Source: Marinobacter sediminum (lineage in GTDB: Bacteria > Pseudomonadota > Gammaproteobacteria > Pseudomonadales > Oleiphilaceae). From it: DNA of 64,000 bases. Positions 35,583 to 44,408 of the stretch are shown piece after piece. Made by a program: the position numbers and the translations under genes. Numbering within the stretch: position 1 is the first letter of the stretch; each line of letters begins with the position of its first letter. The DNA lies in NCBI RefSeq assembly GCF_016820575.1, contig NZ_JAEMQH010000001.1:1302001-1366000 (forward strand). The letters run 5' to 3'. Below the pieces are notes generated by a model that worked only from the letters and a program-made list of their open reading frames with translations, was not told the DNA's origin and ran no database searches.

Positions 35583-36614
35583 GCGCCCCTCATCACGCAG
35601 CATGGCCAGCAGTGATTCCCGAACCAGTTTGATTTGCTGCGGGCTCAGCTGCACCACGTTGGGCAGGTCGTCCTCTGCCAGGTTGCGCTGGTTGGCGTGG
35701 TGAAGCACCTCGCGAGTGCCGATGATGATGCCGTCGTTTAACGGAGTCTGATCCTGTCTCGGGGCTGGCCGCTCAGCGGCCAGCAGCAGCGCGCTGAACC
35801 GTGGCGGAAGATTCCAGGCCTTGGCCAGCAGCTGGCTGGTGGACCATTGGTAACGGGTCATGGCCTGCCGGATCAACGCCGGCGGCGGGGCGCTGTTCTG
35901 TTGCGCGCGGCAGATCCGTTGCAACTCCCTGAACAGGGTGATGTAGGCCAGGGCTGGCAGAAGTCCTGCCATGAAGTGGGCACTGGTGTCTGCGTTATGG
36001 AGCTTGGCAATCTGCTCGGAGGCTCGTGCGCACGAAAGTCCCCAGCGCCAAACCCGCTTGGCAAACAGTGCTTCGCCACTGTTACGGGCGGCCATCATGG
36101 GCCGCATCACCGCCGCGGACACCACATTCCGGATACCATCGATACCCAGCAGGAAGACCGCTTGATCTACCGATTCGATGGTCTTGTCGCCATTGCGGAA
36201 GAAGGGGCTGTTGGCTACTTGCAGCAACTGATCGGTCAGGGCCGGATCCCTGAGAATGATGTCGGTCACACTCTGACGATCGGTGGATTCATCGGCCAGG
36301 GCCCTGAGCAGCATCGGGAGGCTGAGTGGTTGCCTTGGAAGCTCGTCTAGCCGGCCTTCGCTGAGGCGATTCTCCAGTTCTCCAAGAATCTCCGGGGCAG
36401 GCAGTAACTCTCCGGCCAGTGCAGAGGGCTTGGCATCCAGCAGCCAGCAAAACAGGTTCTCCTCCAGCTGGCGGGTCAGTTCTAACCCGTTCTCAAGGTC
36501 GTCGTCGCTCGTTTGCTCTTTGGCTGGGTTTATCAGCCGCGCTTCCGGTAACACTGGAGTTGGCGGTTGTGACGATGAGAATAAACTCGTAATCCAGGAT
36601 AGAAAGCCTGGCAT
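35565..36614 (-). CDS. HDOD domain protein
   Basis: The 349-residue protein has an HDOD domain (about 95–290; LPMLLRALADES, VTDIILRDPALTDQLLQVANSPFF, ESVDQAVFLLGIDGIRNVV), a non-catalytic relative of HD phosphohydrolases found in signalling proteins. The N terminus is a short hydrophobic stretch followed by a low-complexity linker. No catalytic HD pair is apparent. The partner is unknown. It stands alone on the minus strand. Confidence 0.85.
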   Translation of the reverse strand: MPGFLSWITSLFSSSQPPTPVLPEARLINPAKEQTSDDDLENGLELTRQLEENLFCWLLDAKPSALAGELLPAPEILGELENRLSEGRLDELPRQPLSLPMLLRALADESTDRQSVTDIILRDPALTDQLLQVANSPFFRNGDKTIESVDQAVFLLGIDGIRNVVSAAVMRPMMAARNSGEALFAKRVWRWGLSCARASEQIAKLHNADTSAHFMAGLLPALAYITLFRELQRICRAQQNSAPPPALIRQAMTRYQWSTSQLLAKAWNLPPRFSALLLAAERPAPRQDQTPLNDGIIIGTREVLHHANQRNLAEDDLPNVVQLSPQQIKLVRESLLAMLRDEGRSPARL

Positions 36615-36724
36615 CCGTTGCCTCCGAGCCGTCAGGTCGTAAAAATTAAATATCCTTTACGCCGCAGTATAGTCTTTGGCTCAGTGGCTTGCACAGCGCA
36701 AGATGAATTGAAGTTGGCGCTCCA

Positions 36725-37954
36725 TTACAGCACGGACTGGCCAAATACGAACACCAGCTGGCAGAAACCGGCAGCCATGCCCAGAAAGGCGCCAACGAGG
36801 ATTAGCTTGATTTCGTCTTCCTGGAAGCAGGGCCTGAGTAAGTCCTGAAACTCTTCCGAGGACAGGGCGATCATCCGCTCCACCATGATCGATTCGACCG
36901 CTCGGGCCCGGTCCTGTTCGAACACCGGGTTGTCGAATGAGGTCTGGGAGATCTCGATGGCTTTTTCCCCAACCTGCTTTTTCAGGGTGGCGAAGCCAGT
37001 AGGCCCAAAGGCGACCTGGGTCAGCGCTTTGCCCATGCCGGCGGTTTCGTCCACCAGTGGCTTGATGTGTTTTTTCACCATGTTGCGGGCGCGGTCGCCC
37101 TTGGGGCCGTTCAGAATGGCATTGATGATGTTTCCGACGGTCAGGATTTCGTGTGTGACGATGTGGCAGAAGGATTCGGCCACCGCCGGTTGGCGCTTGA
37201 GGAAGAGTCCCTGTATCCGGAACGGGCCCACTTTCTTTGGCTGCAGCGGTCGGAAGATGACGTTCAGGGCGATCCAGTTGGTGGCCCAGCCCACCAGCAG
37301 GCCGAAGAACGGCAGCACCCACCAGCTCTGATAGAAGTACCAGACGGTCATCTGGATCAGGCCGAACAGGAAGCCAAAGTAGAAGCCGGAGTTGACGATA
37401 AAGCGGAATTCGACCTCCCCGCATTCCAGGAAGATCCGATTCAGCAGCCGCTTGTCGCTGGCCAGTCGCTCGATGACCATGCCTTTGATGTCGAGCAGGT
37501 CTTCGATGTTCGCCGAGATATCCTCCACGAGGTTGTCGACCAGCTGGGGTGTCGATTTTCGAACCCGGTCATACACCATGTTGCGGGCCGAGGCAGGCAG
37601 GTTTTCCCAGAAGGTGGGGTATTCCCGCAGCATCATTTCGTCCACGTATTCTTCGATGCGGCTGTCTACCGTATGAACGATGTGGGTGGCGAGGACTTTC
37701 GGGTCAATCTGCTGGAAAATTTCGTTAACGGTGCCGATCTTGGAAATGGTGGCATCGACGCTGATGGCGGCCATTTTGCGGGCTTTTGAGGGGATGATGC
37801 CCTGCCAGCCCAACAGCGGAGGCTTGCCGATAAATTCCAGCGGGAAGAACGTCATCTTGATGGCGAGCCAGTTGGTGGTCCAGCCAATCAGCGCCGCGAT
37901 GACGGGAATGCTGAGGTATTGCCAGAATTCAGGGGTGGTGAACAAGCTTGTCAT
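36725..37954 (-). CDS. DUF445 family membrane protein
   Basis: The 409-residue protein has hydrophobic segments at each end (YLSIPVIAALIGWTTNWLAIKM and LVGAFLGMAAGFCQLVFVFG) and the twice-occurring GWxTNWxAxxxxFxP motif (near 24 and 216) that marks DUF445/YheB proteins. Function is unknown. The N- and C-terminal helices flank an amphipathic helical middle. The gene lies downstream of rsmE and of a 100-base structured element. Confidence 0.87.
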   Translation of the reverse strand: MTSLFTTPEFWQYLSIPVIAALIGWTTNWLAIKMTFFPLEFIGKPPLLGWQGIIPSKARKMAAISVDATISKIGTVNEIFQQIDPKVLATHIVHTVDSRIEEYVDEMMLREYPTFWENLPASARNMVYDRVRKSTPQLVDNLVEDISANIEDLLDIKGMVIERLASDKRLLNRIFLECGEVEFRFIVNSGFYFGFLFGLIQMTVWYFYQSWWVLPFFGLLVGWATNWIALNVIFRPLQPKKVGPFRIQGLFLKRQPAVAESFCHIVTHEILTVGNIINAILNGPKGDRARNMVKKHIKPLVDETAGMGKALTQVAFGPTGFATLKKQVGEKAIEISQTSFDNPVFEQDRARAVESIMVERMIALSSEEFQDLLRPCFQEDEIKLILVGAFLGMAAGFCQLVFVFGQSVL

Positions 37955-38000
37955 CCGCTACTCGCTGTTGTCCTTGGTGGCTGCTTGTGAGCAAGCAACC

Positions 38001-38100
38001 CTGCGAAAAGCCTTCTCCAAAACCCGCTCAAGCACATCCATGTGGCGCTTGAGCTTCGCCATCCATGGCTCCGCACAGTTTTGGAGAAGGCTTTCCACAG
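38001..38100 (-). repeat. 100-base structured intergenic element, copy 1
   Basis: Arms of 23 bases (38078–38100 and 38001–38023) are complementary throughout if two G·U pairs are allowed, around a 54-base loop. In the minus orientation the loop carries GGATGGC, then AAGCGC, ACATGGATGTGCTTG and AGCGG, shared with the element at 52697–52796. An inner hairpin GCTCAAGC/GCTTGAGC also forms. It lies about 100 bases after the rsmE stop, in the same orientation relative to the upstream gene as the other copy. Confidence 0.85.
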
Positions 38101-38204
38101 GGTCGCCCAGGCTAGGGGGTAAGGCCCTCCAGTCAGCGATAATGTTGTTCGCAGCGAGTACTGTCAATGACTTGGCTGCCGAAAGGCGGCGGGCATTGGA
38201 GTCG

Positions 38205-38945
38205 TCAGGCTTCGTTTCCAATATCGCCCCATAACCACTGGCACAGGGCCATGGCGGCAACCGGGGCCGTTTCGGTGCGCAAAACCCTGGGGCCGAGAGC
38301 TACCGGCAGGAAGCCGTCTTGTTCGGCGAGGGCAATTTCATCCGCGGACAAACCGCCTTCCGGGCCGATCATCAGGGCAACGCGGCCGGGCTTGGTCATG
38401 GCGCTCAGAGATTGTTCGGTGCGGTGATGCAGAACCAGCCGGGCGTCGCAGTCGCGGCTGTGGTCCAGCCACTGCTGAATCGTCATTACCGGCAGGATCT
38501 CAGGCACCCGGGCCCGGCCGCATTGCTCGGCCGCGCTGACGGCCACGGATTGCCAGTGGCGCAGGCGCTTGTCCTCCCGGTCGCCTTTGAGTTTTACATC
38601 ACAGCGTTCGGTGGTCAGGGGCACAATGCGGGTAACCCCCATTTCCACGGCTTTCTGCACCGCATAATCCATGCGGTCGCCCTTGGAGAGGGTTTGGCCC
38701 AGTACGATTTCCAGGGGCGATTCGGTGGCGTTGGGTTCCGGGGTGCCCACCACTACTTCCACCTGTTTTTTGCCAGCGGTTGTAATGGTGGCCGGGTAGT
38801 CCTGGCCGTCGCCATTGAACAGGCGCAATTCCTGGCCTGGCTGCATGCGCAGCACCCTTCCGACATGCTGGGCAGCGTTGTCGTCCAGGTCGGTTGTCAC
38901 GCCTTCACTGAGTGGCGAGTCGGTATAGATTCTGGGGATGCGCAT
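38205..38945 (-). CDS. rsmE: 16S rRNA m3U1498 methyltransferase RsmE
   Basis: The 246-residue SPOUT-fold enzyme has the N-terminal PUA-like part (RIYTDSPLSEG, HVGRVLRMQPGQEL) and the C-terminal knot motif MIGPEGGLSADEIALAEQDGF with LGPRVLRTETAPVAA. It methylates U1498 of 16S rRNA. It follows bioA by 15 bases and is probably co-transcribed with it. Confidence 0.93.
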   Translation of the reverse strand: MRIPRIYTDSPLSEGVTTDLDDNAAQHVGRVLRMQPGQELRLFNGDGQDYPATITTAGKKQVEVVVGTPEPNATESPLEIVLGQTLSKGDRMDYAVQKAVEMGVTRIVPLTTERCDVKLKGDREDKRLRHWQSVAVSAAEQCGRARVPEILPVMTIQQWLDHSRDCDARLVLHHRTEQSLSAMTKPGRVALMIGPEGGLSADEIALAEQDGFLPVALGPRVLRTETAPVAAMALCQWLWGDIGNEA

Positions 38946-38960
38946 GCCTGTCTTTCCTGG

Positions 38961-40310
38961 TCAGTCCCTAACGGCGATATCGATGCCCTCGGTCGCGACC
39001 TGGGCCAGATGGCGAATCTGGTCTTCGGTGATGACGTAAGGCGGCATGAAGTAAACCACATTACCCAGGGGGCGAAGCAAGGCTTCACGGGTCAGTGAAT
39101 GCTGATATACCCGCAGGCCGCGCCGTTCCTGCCAGGCGAAAGGGGTTTTCGAGGCTTTATCCTTGACCATTTCCACAGCCAGGGTCATGCCGTGTTGGCG
39201 GATGTCGCCCACGTTAGGGTGGTCGGCCAGGTGCGCTACCGATTCGGCCATGCAGGCGGAAAGTCGGCGATTGTGCTCAATCACGTTGTCGTCCCGGAAG
39301 ATGTCCAGTGTGGCCAGTGCCACGGCGCAGCCGATCGGGTTGCCGGTGTAGCTGTGTGAATGCAGGAAGGCTTTCAGGGTTTCGTAGTCGTCGTAAAAGG
39401 CGTTGTAGACGTTGTCCGTGGTCAGCACTACCGACAGTGGCAGGTAACCTGCCGTCAGGCCTTTCGACAGGCACATGAAGTCCGGTGTGATGCCGGACTG
39501 CTCGCAGGCGAACAGGGTTCCGGTACGGCCGAAGCCAACGGCGATTTCGTCCGCGATCAGGTGCACACCGTAGCGGTCACAGGCTTCGCGCAGTTTGGTG
39601 TGGTAGATCGGGTGGTGCATGCGCATGCCGCCGGCGCACTGGATCAGCGGTTCCACCACCACCGCGCAGATTTCGTCGTGTTTCTCGGCCAGCAGCTTTT
39701 CCATGGCCTCGAACTGGCGCAGGGCATAGGCTTCGTCGGTTTCACCAGCTTCCTTATTGAAGGCATCCGGGGAGGGCGCGGTCAGCACTTCCATCAGCAA
39801 CGGCTGGTAGGTGTCCTTGTACAGCGCCACGTCGCCCAGCGCCAGCGCGCCCAGGGTTTCACCGTGGTAGCTGTTGCTCAGGTTGACGAAGTTCTTCTTG
39901 CCCGGTTTGCCGTGATTCTTCCAGTAGTGAAAGCTCATCTTCAGCGCCGCCTCAATGGCAGAAGAACCGTTATCGGCGTAGAAGCATTTGTTCAGGCCTT
40001 CAGGGGTTACTTCAATCAGTCGCTCGGACAGGTTCACCACCGGCTCGTGGGTGAAGCCCGCCAGGATCACGTGCTCCAGCTGGCTGATCTGGTCCTGGAT
40101 GGCGGCGTTGATGCGCGGATTGGCGTGGCCGAACAGGTTTACCCACCAGGAGCTGACCGCGTCGATGTAGCGGTTGTTCTCGAAATCTTCCAGCCAGACG
40201 CCTTCGCCCCGCTTGATGGGGACCAACGGCAGGGTCTCATGGTCTTTCATCTGGGTGCAGGGGTGCCACACGGATTTGAGGCCGCGGGCGACGAGATCGG
40301 CGTTGCGCAT
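38961..40310 (-). CDS. bioA: Adenosylmethionine-8-amino-7-oxononanoate aminotransferase
   Basis: The 449-residue PLP enzyme converts KAPA to DAPA in biotin synthesis, using SAM as amino donor. Visible are the start WHPCTQMKDHETLPLVPIKRGEG, the PLP-binding aspartate region LIADEIAVGFGRTG and the Schiff-base lysine in CLSKGLTAGYLPLS. Other biotin genes are not in the window. It heads a bioA–rsmE pair. The gene is close to the SAM-synthesis region but not linked to it by operon. Confidence 0.94.
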   Translation of the reverse strand: MRNADLVARGLKSVWHPCTQMKDHETLPLVPIKRGEGVWLEDFENNRYIDAVSSWWVNLFGHANPRINAAIQDQISQLEHVILAGFTHEPVVNLSERLIEVTPEGLNKCFYADNGSSAIEAALKMSFHYWKNHGKPGKKNFVNLSNSYHGETLGALALGDVALYKDTYQPLLMEVLTAPSPDAFNKEAGETDEAYALRQFEAMEKLLAEKHDEICAVVVEPLIQCAGGMRMHHPIYHTKLREACDRYGVHLIADEIAVGFGRTGTLFACEQSGITPDFMCLSKGLTAGYLPLSVVLTTDNVYNAFYDDYETLKAFLHSHSYTGNPIGCAVALATLDIFRDDNVIEHNRRLSACMAESVAHLADHPNVGDIRQHGMTLAVEMVKDKASKTPFAWQERRGLRVYQHSLTREALLRPLGNVVYFMPPYVITEDQIRHLAQVATEGIDIAVRD

Positions 40311-40480
40311 GGAGTATCTCCGGTCAGACTGTCAGGTTTGGATTAATCGGCTGTTAACCCCGGCGAATATTACAGTTAACGGCGCCGGCTGACCACCTTG
40401 CCAGGCTCCTTCGACCTGCCGGCCAATGCGGCTGTTCCGATGGCACAGGACAATCCGGTAAATCTTAATAGGAGGTTGTT

Positions 40481-40978
40481 ATGGAGCTTGAGTTAACACA
40501 CCCATACGACGCGGGTTTGAGCGACGTGCTGGGCACGTTTTTCAGTCGGGACCGGATTCTGGAAAAGAACACGCGGGACGGGTCTCGCAACGTGAAGGTC
40601 CGGGAGCTGATTCTCGATGAAGCCTCGGCGCGGATAGTCATCGAACGGGAGGTCACCAGTTCCACTGACGTTCCGTCGATTCTGGCCAGCTTTCATCGGG
40701 AGTGGAACGAGGTCAGCCAGGATGAGCACTGGTTCCGAAAGAGTGAAGACGAGTGGCATTGCGAGTTCCGGGTTCGCATCGACGGAGTGCCGGCCAAAAT
40801 CCGGGGCATTATGAAGCTCAAGGGTGATGGCCAGTCCTGCACCAATCAGGTCAATCTGAAGGTGCGCAGTGATCTGCCATTGATAGGTAAGAAGCTTGCC
40901 AAATTTCTGGCCGAGGATTCCCTTATCAAGATTGAGGAGGAGTACCAGGCCACGCGCCGGCTGCTGCAGCAGGATTGA
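40481..40978 (+). CDS. DUF2505 domain protein
   Basis: The 165-residue soluble protein fits the DUF2505 family, with a START/SRPBCC-like alternation (ELTHPYDAGLSDVLGTFFSRDRIL; FRVRIDGVPAKIRGIMKLKGDG). A hydrophobic-ligand role is suggested by the fold type only. It has a strong AGGAGG ribosome site and a shared terminator with the amino-acid ABC genes on the other strand. Confidence 0.75.
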   Translation: MELELTHPYDAGLSDVLGTFFSRDRILEKNTRDGSRNVKVRELILDEASARIVIEREVTSSTDVPSILASFHREWNEVSQDEHWFRKSEDEWHCEFRVRIDGVPAKIRGIMKLKGDGQSCTNQVNLKVRSDLPLIGKKLAKFLAEDSLIKIEEEYQATRRLLQQD

Positions 40979-40991
40979 ACGGCGCCCATAA

Positions 40992-41020
40992 AAAAGCCCC
41001 ACCAATGAGGCAGGGCTTTT
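40992..41020. terminator. Two-way terminator between DUF2505 and the amino-acid ABC genes
   Basis: AAAAGCCC (40992–40999) pairs with GGGCTTTT (41013–41020), giving A/T tails on both sides for convergent genes. Confidence 0.8.
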
Positions 41021-41042
41021 AAGCGAGCGTTGAACGCTGGCG

Positions 41043-41789
41043 TCAGTGCGCCAGCACCCGCGACAGGAACGCCTGAGTGCGTTCGTTCTGGGGGTTGTCG
41101 AACACATCGTCCGGCTTGCCCTGTTCCACAATCTGGCCTTCGTGGATGTAGATCACGCGGTCGGCCACTTCCCGGGCGAAGCCCATTTCGTGGGTGACGA
41201 CCATCATGGTCATGCCTTCTTTGGCCAGTTCACGCATCACGTCCAGCACTTCACCGATCATTTCCGGGTCCAGTGCCGAGGTAGGTTCATCGAACAGCAT
41301 CAGTCGCGGTTCCATGGCCAGGGCACGGGCAATGGCCACCCGCTGTTGCTGGCCGCCGGAGAGCTGGCTCGGGTATTTGTCGGCCTGGTTGCCAATGCCT
41401 ACCCGGTTCAGTAGCCGCTCGGCGGTGGCATTAGCCACGGTTTCCGAAGTGTCCTTGACCTTTTTGGGGGCCAGCATGATGTTCTTCTTCACCGTCAGGT
41501 GCGGGAACAGATTGAATTGCTGGAACACCATGCCGACTTCCTTGCGGATCTCGGCCAGGGATTTCGGGTTGCCGCTCTTCGGAGCGAGCGGATGTCCGTC
41601 CACGGTCAGATGGCCGGATTCGAACTCTTCCAGACCATTCACGCAGCGAATCAGGGTCGACTTGCCGGAGCCACTGGCCCCGATGATGACCACCACTTCG
41701 CCCTTGGCAACGGTCAGGTCGATGTCTTTCAGGACATGCAGCTTGCCGAAGTACTTGTTCATGCCCTTCATTTGTACGATATCAGTCAT
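41043..41789 (-). CDS. glnQ: Polar amino-acid ABC transporter ATPase (GlnQ-like)
   Basis: The 248-residue ATPase has Walker A (GASGSGKST), signature [16 protein letters not shown], Walker B ([14 protein letters not shown]) and the H-loop ([15 protein letters not shown]), all typical of the GlnQ/HisP group. It follows the permease by 13 bases and completes the binding protein–permease–ATPase operon. Start ATG 41789 has AAGGAA upstream. Confidence 0.92.
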   Translation of the reverse strand: MTDIVQMKGMNKYFGKLHVLKDIDLTVAKGEVVVIIGASGSGKSTLIRCVNGLEEFESGHLTVDGHPLAPKSGNPKSLAEIRKEVGMVFQQFNLFPHLTVKKNIMLAPKKVKDTSETVANATAERLLNRVGIGNQADKYPSQLSGGQQQRVAIARALAMEPRLMLFDEPTSALDPEMIGEVLDVMRELAKEGMTMMVVTHEMGFAREVADRVIYIHEGQIVEQGKPDDVFDNPQNERTQAFLSRVLAH

Positions 41790-41802
41790 GATCAGCGTTC
41801 CT

Positions 41803-42489
41803 TCAGACAGAGGCCAGTCCACGCCGCTCAATCAGGCGCAGGATCAGGGATAGCGACAGGGTAATGCCGAGATACATGATCGCGACCACGAAATACACCT
41901 CAAACGCCGTGAAGGTGTTGGCAATGTAGATCTGACCCTGGCGTACCAGCTCGCCGACACCAATTACCGAGAACAGCGAGGTGTCCTTGATGCTGACGAT
42001 GGCCTGGTTGCCCAGTGGCGGGATCATCCGGCGCAGAGCCTGGGGCCACACAATAGACCAGAAGGTCTGGCTACGGGACAGGCCAAGTGACAGGCCGGCT
42101 TCGGTCTGGCCTTTGGCGATGGATTGCACGCCGCCACGAACCACTTCCGAAATGTAGGCGCCGGAGTTCAGGGCGATAGCCGCAATACCCGCAACCAGCG
42201 GGTCGATGGGGCCACCGATCAGGTCGGGCAAACCGTAGAAAATAAACAGAACCTGCACCAGGATCGGGGTGCCCCGAAAAATCTCGATGTAGGCGGTGGC
42301 CGGCCAGCGCAGGAACCATCTCTTGTTGATGCTGAGCAAGCCAAAGAGAATGCCCAGTAAAAAACCAATCAGCAGACCGCCGAAAGAAATCAGCAGGGTA
42401 TAGGGGATCCCTTTAATCAAAAACGGAATGGAGTCGATGGCGGCTTGCCAGTCGAACTCAAACTGGAACTCCACAGTGGTATTCTCCAA
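41803..42489 (-). CDS. glnP: Polar amino-acid ABC transporter permease (GlnP-like)
   Basis: The 228-residue permease has five helices and the family signature [44 protein letters not shown], the EAA loop. It forms the channel for a polar amino acid such as glutamine or glutamate. It lies between the binding-protein gene (after a hairpin) and the ATPase gene. Confidence 0.91.
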   Translation of the reverse strand: MENTTVEFQFEFDWQAAIDSIPFLIKGIPYTLLISFGGLLIGFLLGILFGLLSINKRWFLRWPATAYIEIFRGTPILVQVLFIFYGLPDLIGGPIDPLVAGIAAIALNSGAYISEVVRGGVQSIAKGQTEAGLSLGLSRSQTFWSIVWPQALRRMIPPLGNQAIVSIKDTSLFSVIGVGELVRQGQIYIANTFTAFEVYFVVAIMYLGITLSLSLILRLIERRGLASV

Positions 42490-42506
42490 TCAATGAGAAG
42501 GGAATC

Positions 42507-42529
42507 ACCGGCCTGCGTATCAGGCCGGT
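42507..42529 (-). terminator. Hairpin between the binding protein and permease genes
   Basis: ACCGGCCTG / CAGGCCGGT around a 5-base loop, in the 53-base gap after the binding-protein stop. As in the sugar operon, it likely stabilises the binding-protein message and lets only part of transcription through. Confidence 0.7.
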
Positions 42530-42542
42530 GGTGGTCGCAGGT

Positions 42543-43301
42543 TTACTTGCCTTCGGGCAGGGTGCCGAACCACTTCTCATAGATGGATTTGTAGGTGCCG
42601 TCTTCCATCATCGACGCCAGTGCGGCGTTGACTTCGTCCAGCCACTCGCTGCCGGCTTTCAGAGCAATGCCGTATTGCTGGCCTTCGTACATCGGGCCAA
42701 CGGTTTCAACTTTGCCACTGCCCTTGGTACGGGCGAAGTAGCCAACGTTCGGGGCATCGTAGAATACGGCGTCAACGGCGCCAGACATCAGGGCCAGGTA
42801 CATGTCGGCACTGCCCGGATATGGGGTGACGCCAGAGTTGTCGTCCAGGTTCTTCATCAGGAAGTCATAGCTCGTGCTGCCAATCTTGGAGCCGATTTTC
42901 TTGCCTTCCAGGTCTTCCAGCACCTTGATGTCGTCGTTGCCCTTGGGGACCAGCAGGCGCAGGCCCGAATCGTAGTAAGGGTTGGAGAAATCAACGATCT
43001 CTTCGCGGGCTTCGGTGATGGTCATGCCGGCGATGGCGATATCGACGTTACCCGTTTGCAGGGCCGGGATAATGCCGTTGAAGTCCATGGTGTTCAGGTC
43101 GTATTCGAAACCGGATCGCTTTGCGACTTCGGCAATGATGTCCATGTCAAAACCGATCATTTCGCCGGTTTCCTGGTCCATCATCTCGAAGGGTACGAAG
43201 CTCGGGTCGGTGACGACGCGCAGGGTTTCTGCACTTGCGGTTCCAGCGGCCAGGGTAAGTGCCAGGCTAGCGCCAATTGTTTTCAGCCATTTCGTGTTCA
43301 T
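42543..43301 (-). CDS. glnH: Polar amino-acid ABC transporter substrate-binding protein (GlnH-like)
   Basis: The 252-residue periplasmic protein has a signal peptide (MNTKWLKTIGASLALTLAAGTASA) and the family-3 signature GFDMDIIAEVAKRSG and GNVDIAIAGMTITEAREEIVDFS. It binds a polar amino acid. It is the first gene of the operon. ATG 43301 fits the signal peptide; the frame is open 20 codons further upstream without signal-like sequence. Confidence 0.91.
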   Translation of the reverse strand: MNTKWLKTIGASLALTLAAGTASAETLRVVTDPSFVPFEMMDQETGEMIGFDMDIIAEVAKRSGFEYDLNTMDFNGIIPALQTGNVDIAIAGMTITEAREEIVDFSNPYYDSGLRLLVPKGNDDIKVLEDLEGKKIGSKIGSTSYDFLMKNLDDNSGVTPYPGSADMYLALMSGAVDAVFYDAPNVGYFARTKGSGKVETVGPMYEGQQYGIALKAGSEWLDEVNAALASMMEDGTYKSIYEKWFGTLPEGK

Positions 43302-43494
43302 GCTTTCTCCTGTTTCTTTTATTGGTGCTCCGTCCGCCGGGTAAGGCAGTCCGAACAGCACGGCTGGTGACCGTGAATTCCGGGGAGCGTTTTGGGAACT
43401 GCGTCCCGTACACCTTAGCGTAATGCCAAAGGAATTTCAGGAAATCAAATGCTTGGAGGATTTGGAGACAGCGTCGGGTAGAAATGGAAAGCAA

Positions 43495-43512
43495 TCGGGG
43501 CAGACGCCCCGA
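43495..43512 (-). terminator. Hairpin after metF
   Basis: TCGGGGC / GCCCCGA around a 4-base loop, 14 bases after the metF stop. The following minus-strand bases are only partly T-rich, so efficiency is uncertain. Confidence 0.65.
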
Positions 43513-43526
43513 CCGCTAACCGGAAT

Positions 43527-44396
43527 TCAGAAGGAGATTTTTTCCTGCTCGCTGATCCCGAGGTTCTTCCAGATGCTGAGGCTGGGCTCGGCCTGATTCA
43601 GGGTGTAAAAATGCAGCCCTGGCGCGCCGGCCTTGAGCAGCTTTTCACACATGTCAGTTACCACTTCTTCGCCAAACTTGCGGATGCTGTCGCTGTCATC
43701 GCCGTAAGCTTCCAGCTGCTTGCGAATCCAGCGTGGGATCTCGGCACCGCACATGTCTGAGAACCGCACCAGGTTGGAGAAGTTGATGATGGGCATGATG
43801 CCCGGCACCACCGGAATGGTGACGTCCATCTTCTCCAGACGGTCGATAAAGTAGAAGTAACTGTCCGCATTGAAGAAATACTGCGTGATGGCGCTGTTGG
43901 CGCCAGCCTTCACCTTGCGGGCAAAGTTCTGCAGATCATCTTCGGCACTGCGGGCCTGAGGATGAAACTCCGGGTAGGCGGCCACCTCCAGGTTGAAGGT
44001 GTCGCCACTGTGCTCGCGGATAAACTCCACCAGTTCATTGGCGTAGCGCATCTCGCCGGCCGCACCCATGCCCGAGGGCATGTCGCCCCGCAGGGCGACG
44101 ATGCGGTTGATGCCGTTTTCCTTATACACATCCAGCAGTTCGCCGATCTCCTGGCGGGTTCCGCCCACGCAGGAAAGGTGAGGCGCTGTGGAGATGCCCT
44201 GCTTGTGCAGGTTGACCACGGTCTCAATGGTGCGGTCTCGGGTGGAACCGCCGGCACCAAAGGTGACCGAGAAGAAATCCGGGTTCACCTCGGCCAGCTT
44301 GTTACGCACAGTTTGCAGCTTTTCCTTGCCCTGGTCAGTCTTGGGCGGGAAGAACTCGAAACTGAAGCGACGCTTGAACTGTTTCTGACTTTCCAT
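43527..44396 (-). CDS. metF: 5,10-methylenetetrahydrofolate reductase
   Basis: The 289-residue flavoenzyme makes 5-methyl-THF for methionine synthesis. Visible are RFSFEFFPPKTDQGKEKL (N-terminal strand with catalytic Glu), SVTFGAGGSTRDRT and the GDMPSG loop. It is the last gene of metK–ahcY–metF, 12 bases after ahcY, closing the methyl cycle in one operon. The ATG is preceded by a weak ribosome site near the ahcY stop. Confidence 0.95.
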   Translation of the reverse strand: MESQKQFKRRFSFEFFPPKTDQGKEKLQTVRNKLAEVNPDFFSVTFGAGGSTRDRTIETVVNLHKQGISTAPHLSCVGGTRQEIGELLDVYKENGINRIVALRGDMPSGMGAAGEMRYANELVEFIREHSGDTFNLEVAAYPEFHPQARSAEDDLQNFARKVKAGANSAITQYFFNADSYFYFIDRLEKMDVTIPVVPGIMPIINFSNLVRFSDMCGAEIPRWIRKQLEAYGDDSDSIRKFGEEVVTDMCEKLLKAGAPGLHFYTLNQAEPSLSIWKNLGISEQEKISF

Positions 44397-44408
44397 GCTG
44401 CCGTCCGA

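Noticed and set aside
37958-38260. 100-codon open frame on the minus strand between rsmE and the DUF445 gene
   Set aside because: Most of it lies inside the 100-base palindromic element and the 3' end of rsmE. Its residues are explained by the repeat loop, and no family features or convincing ribosome site are seen.
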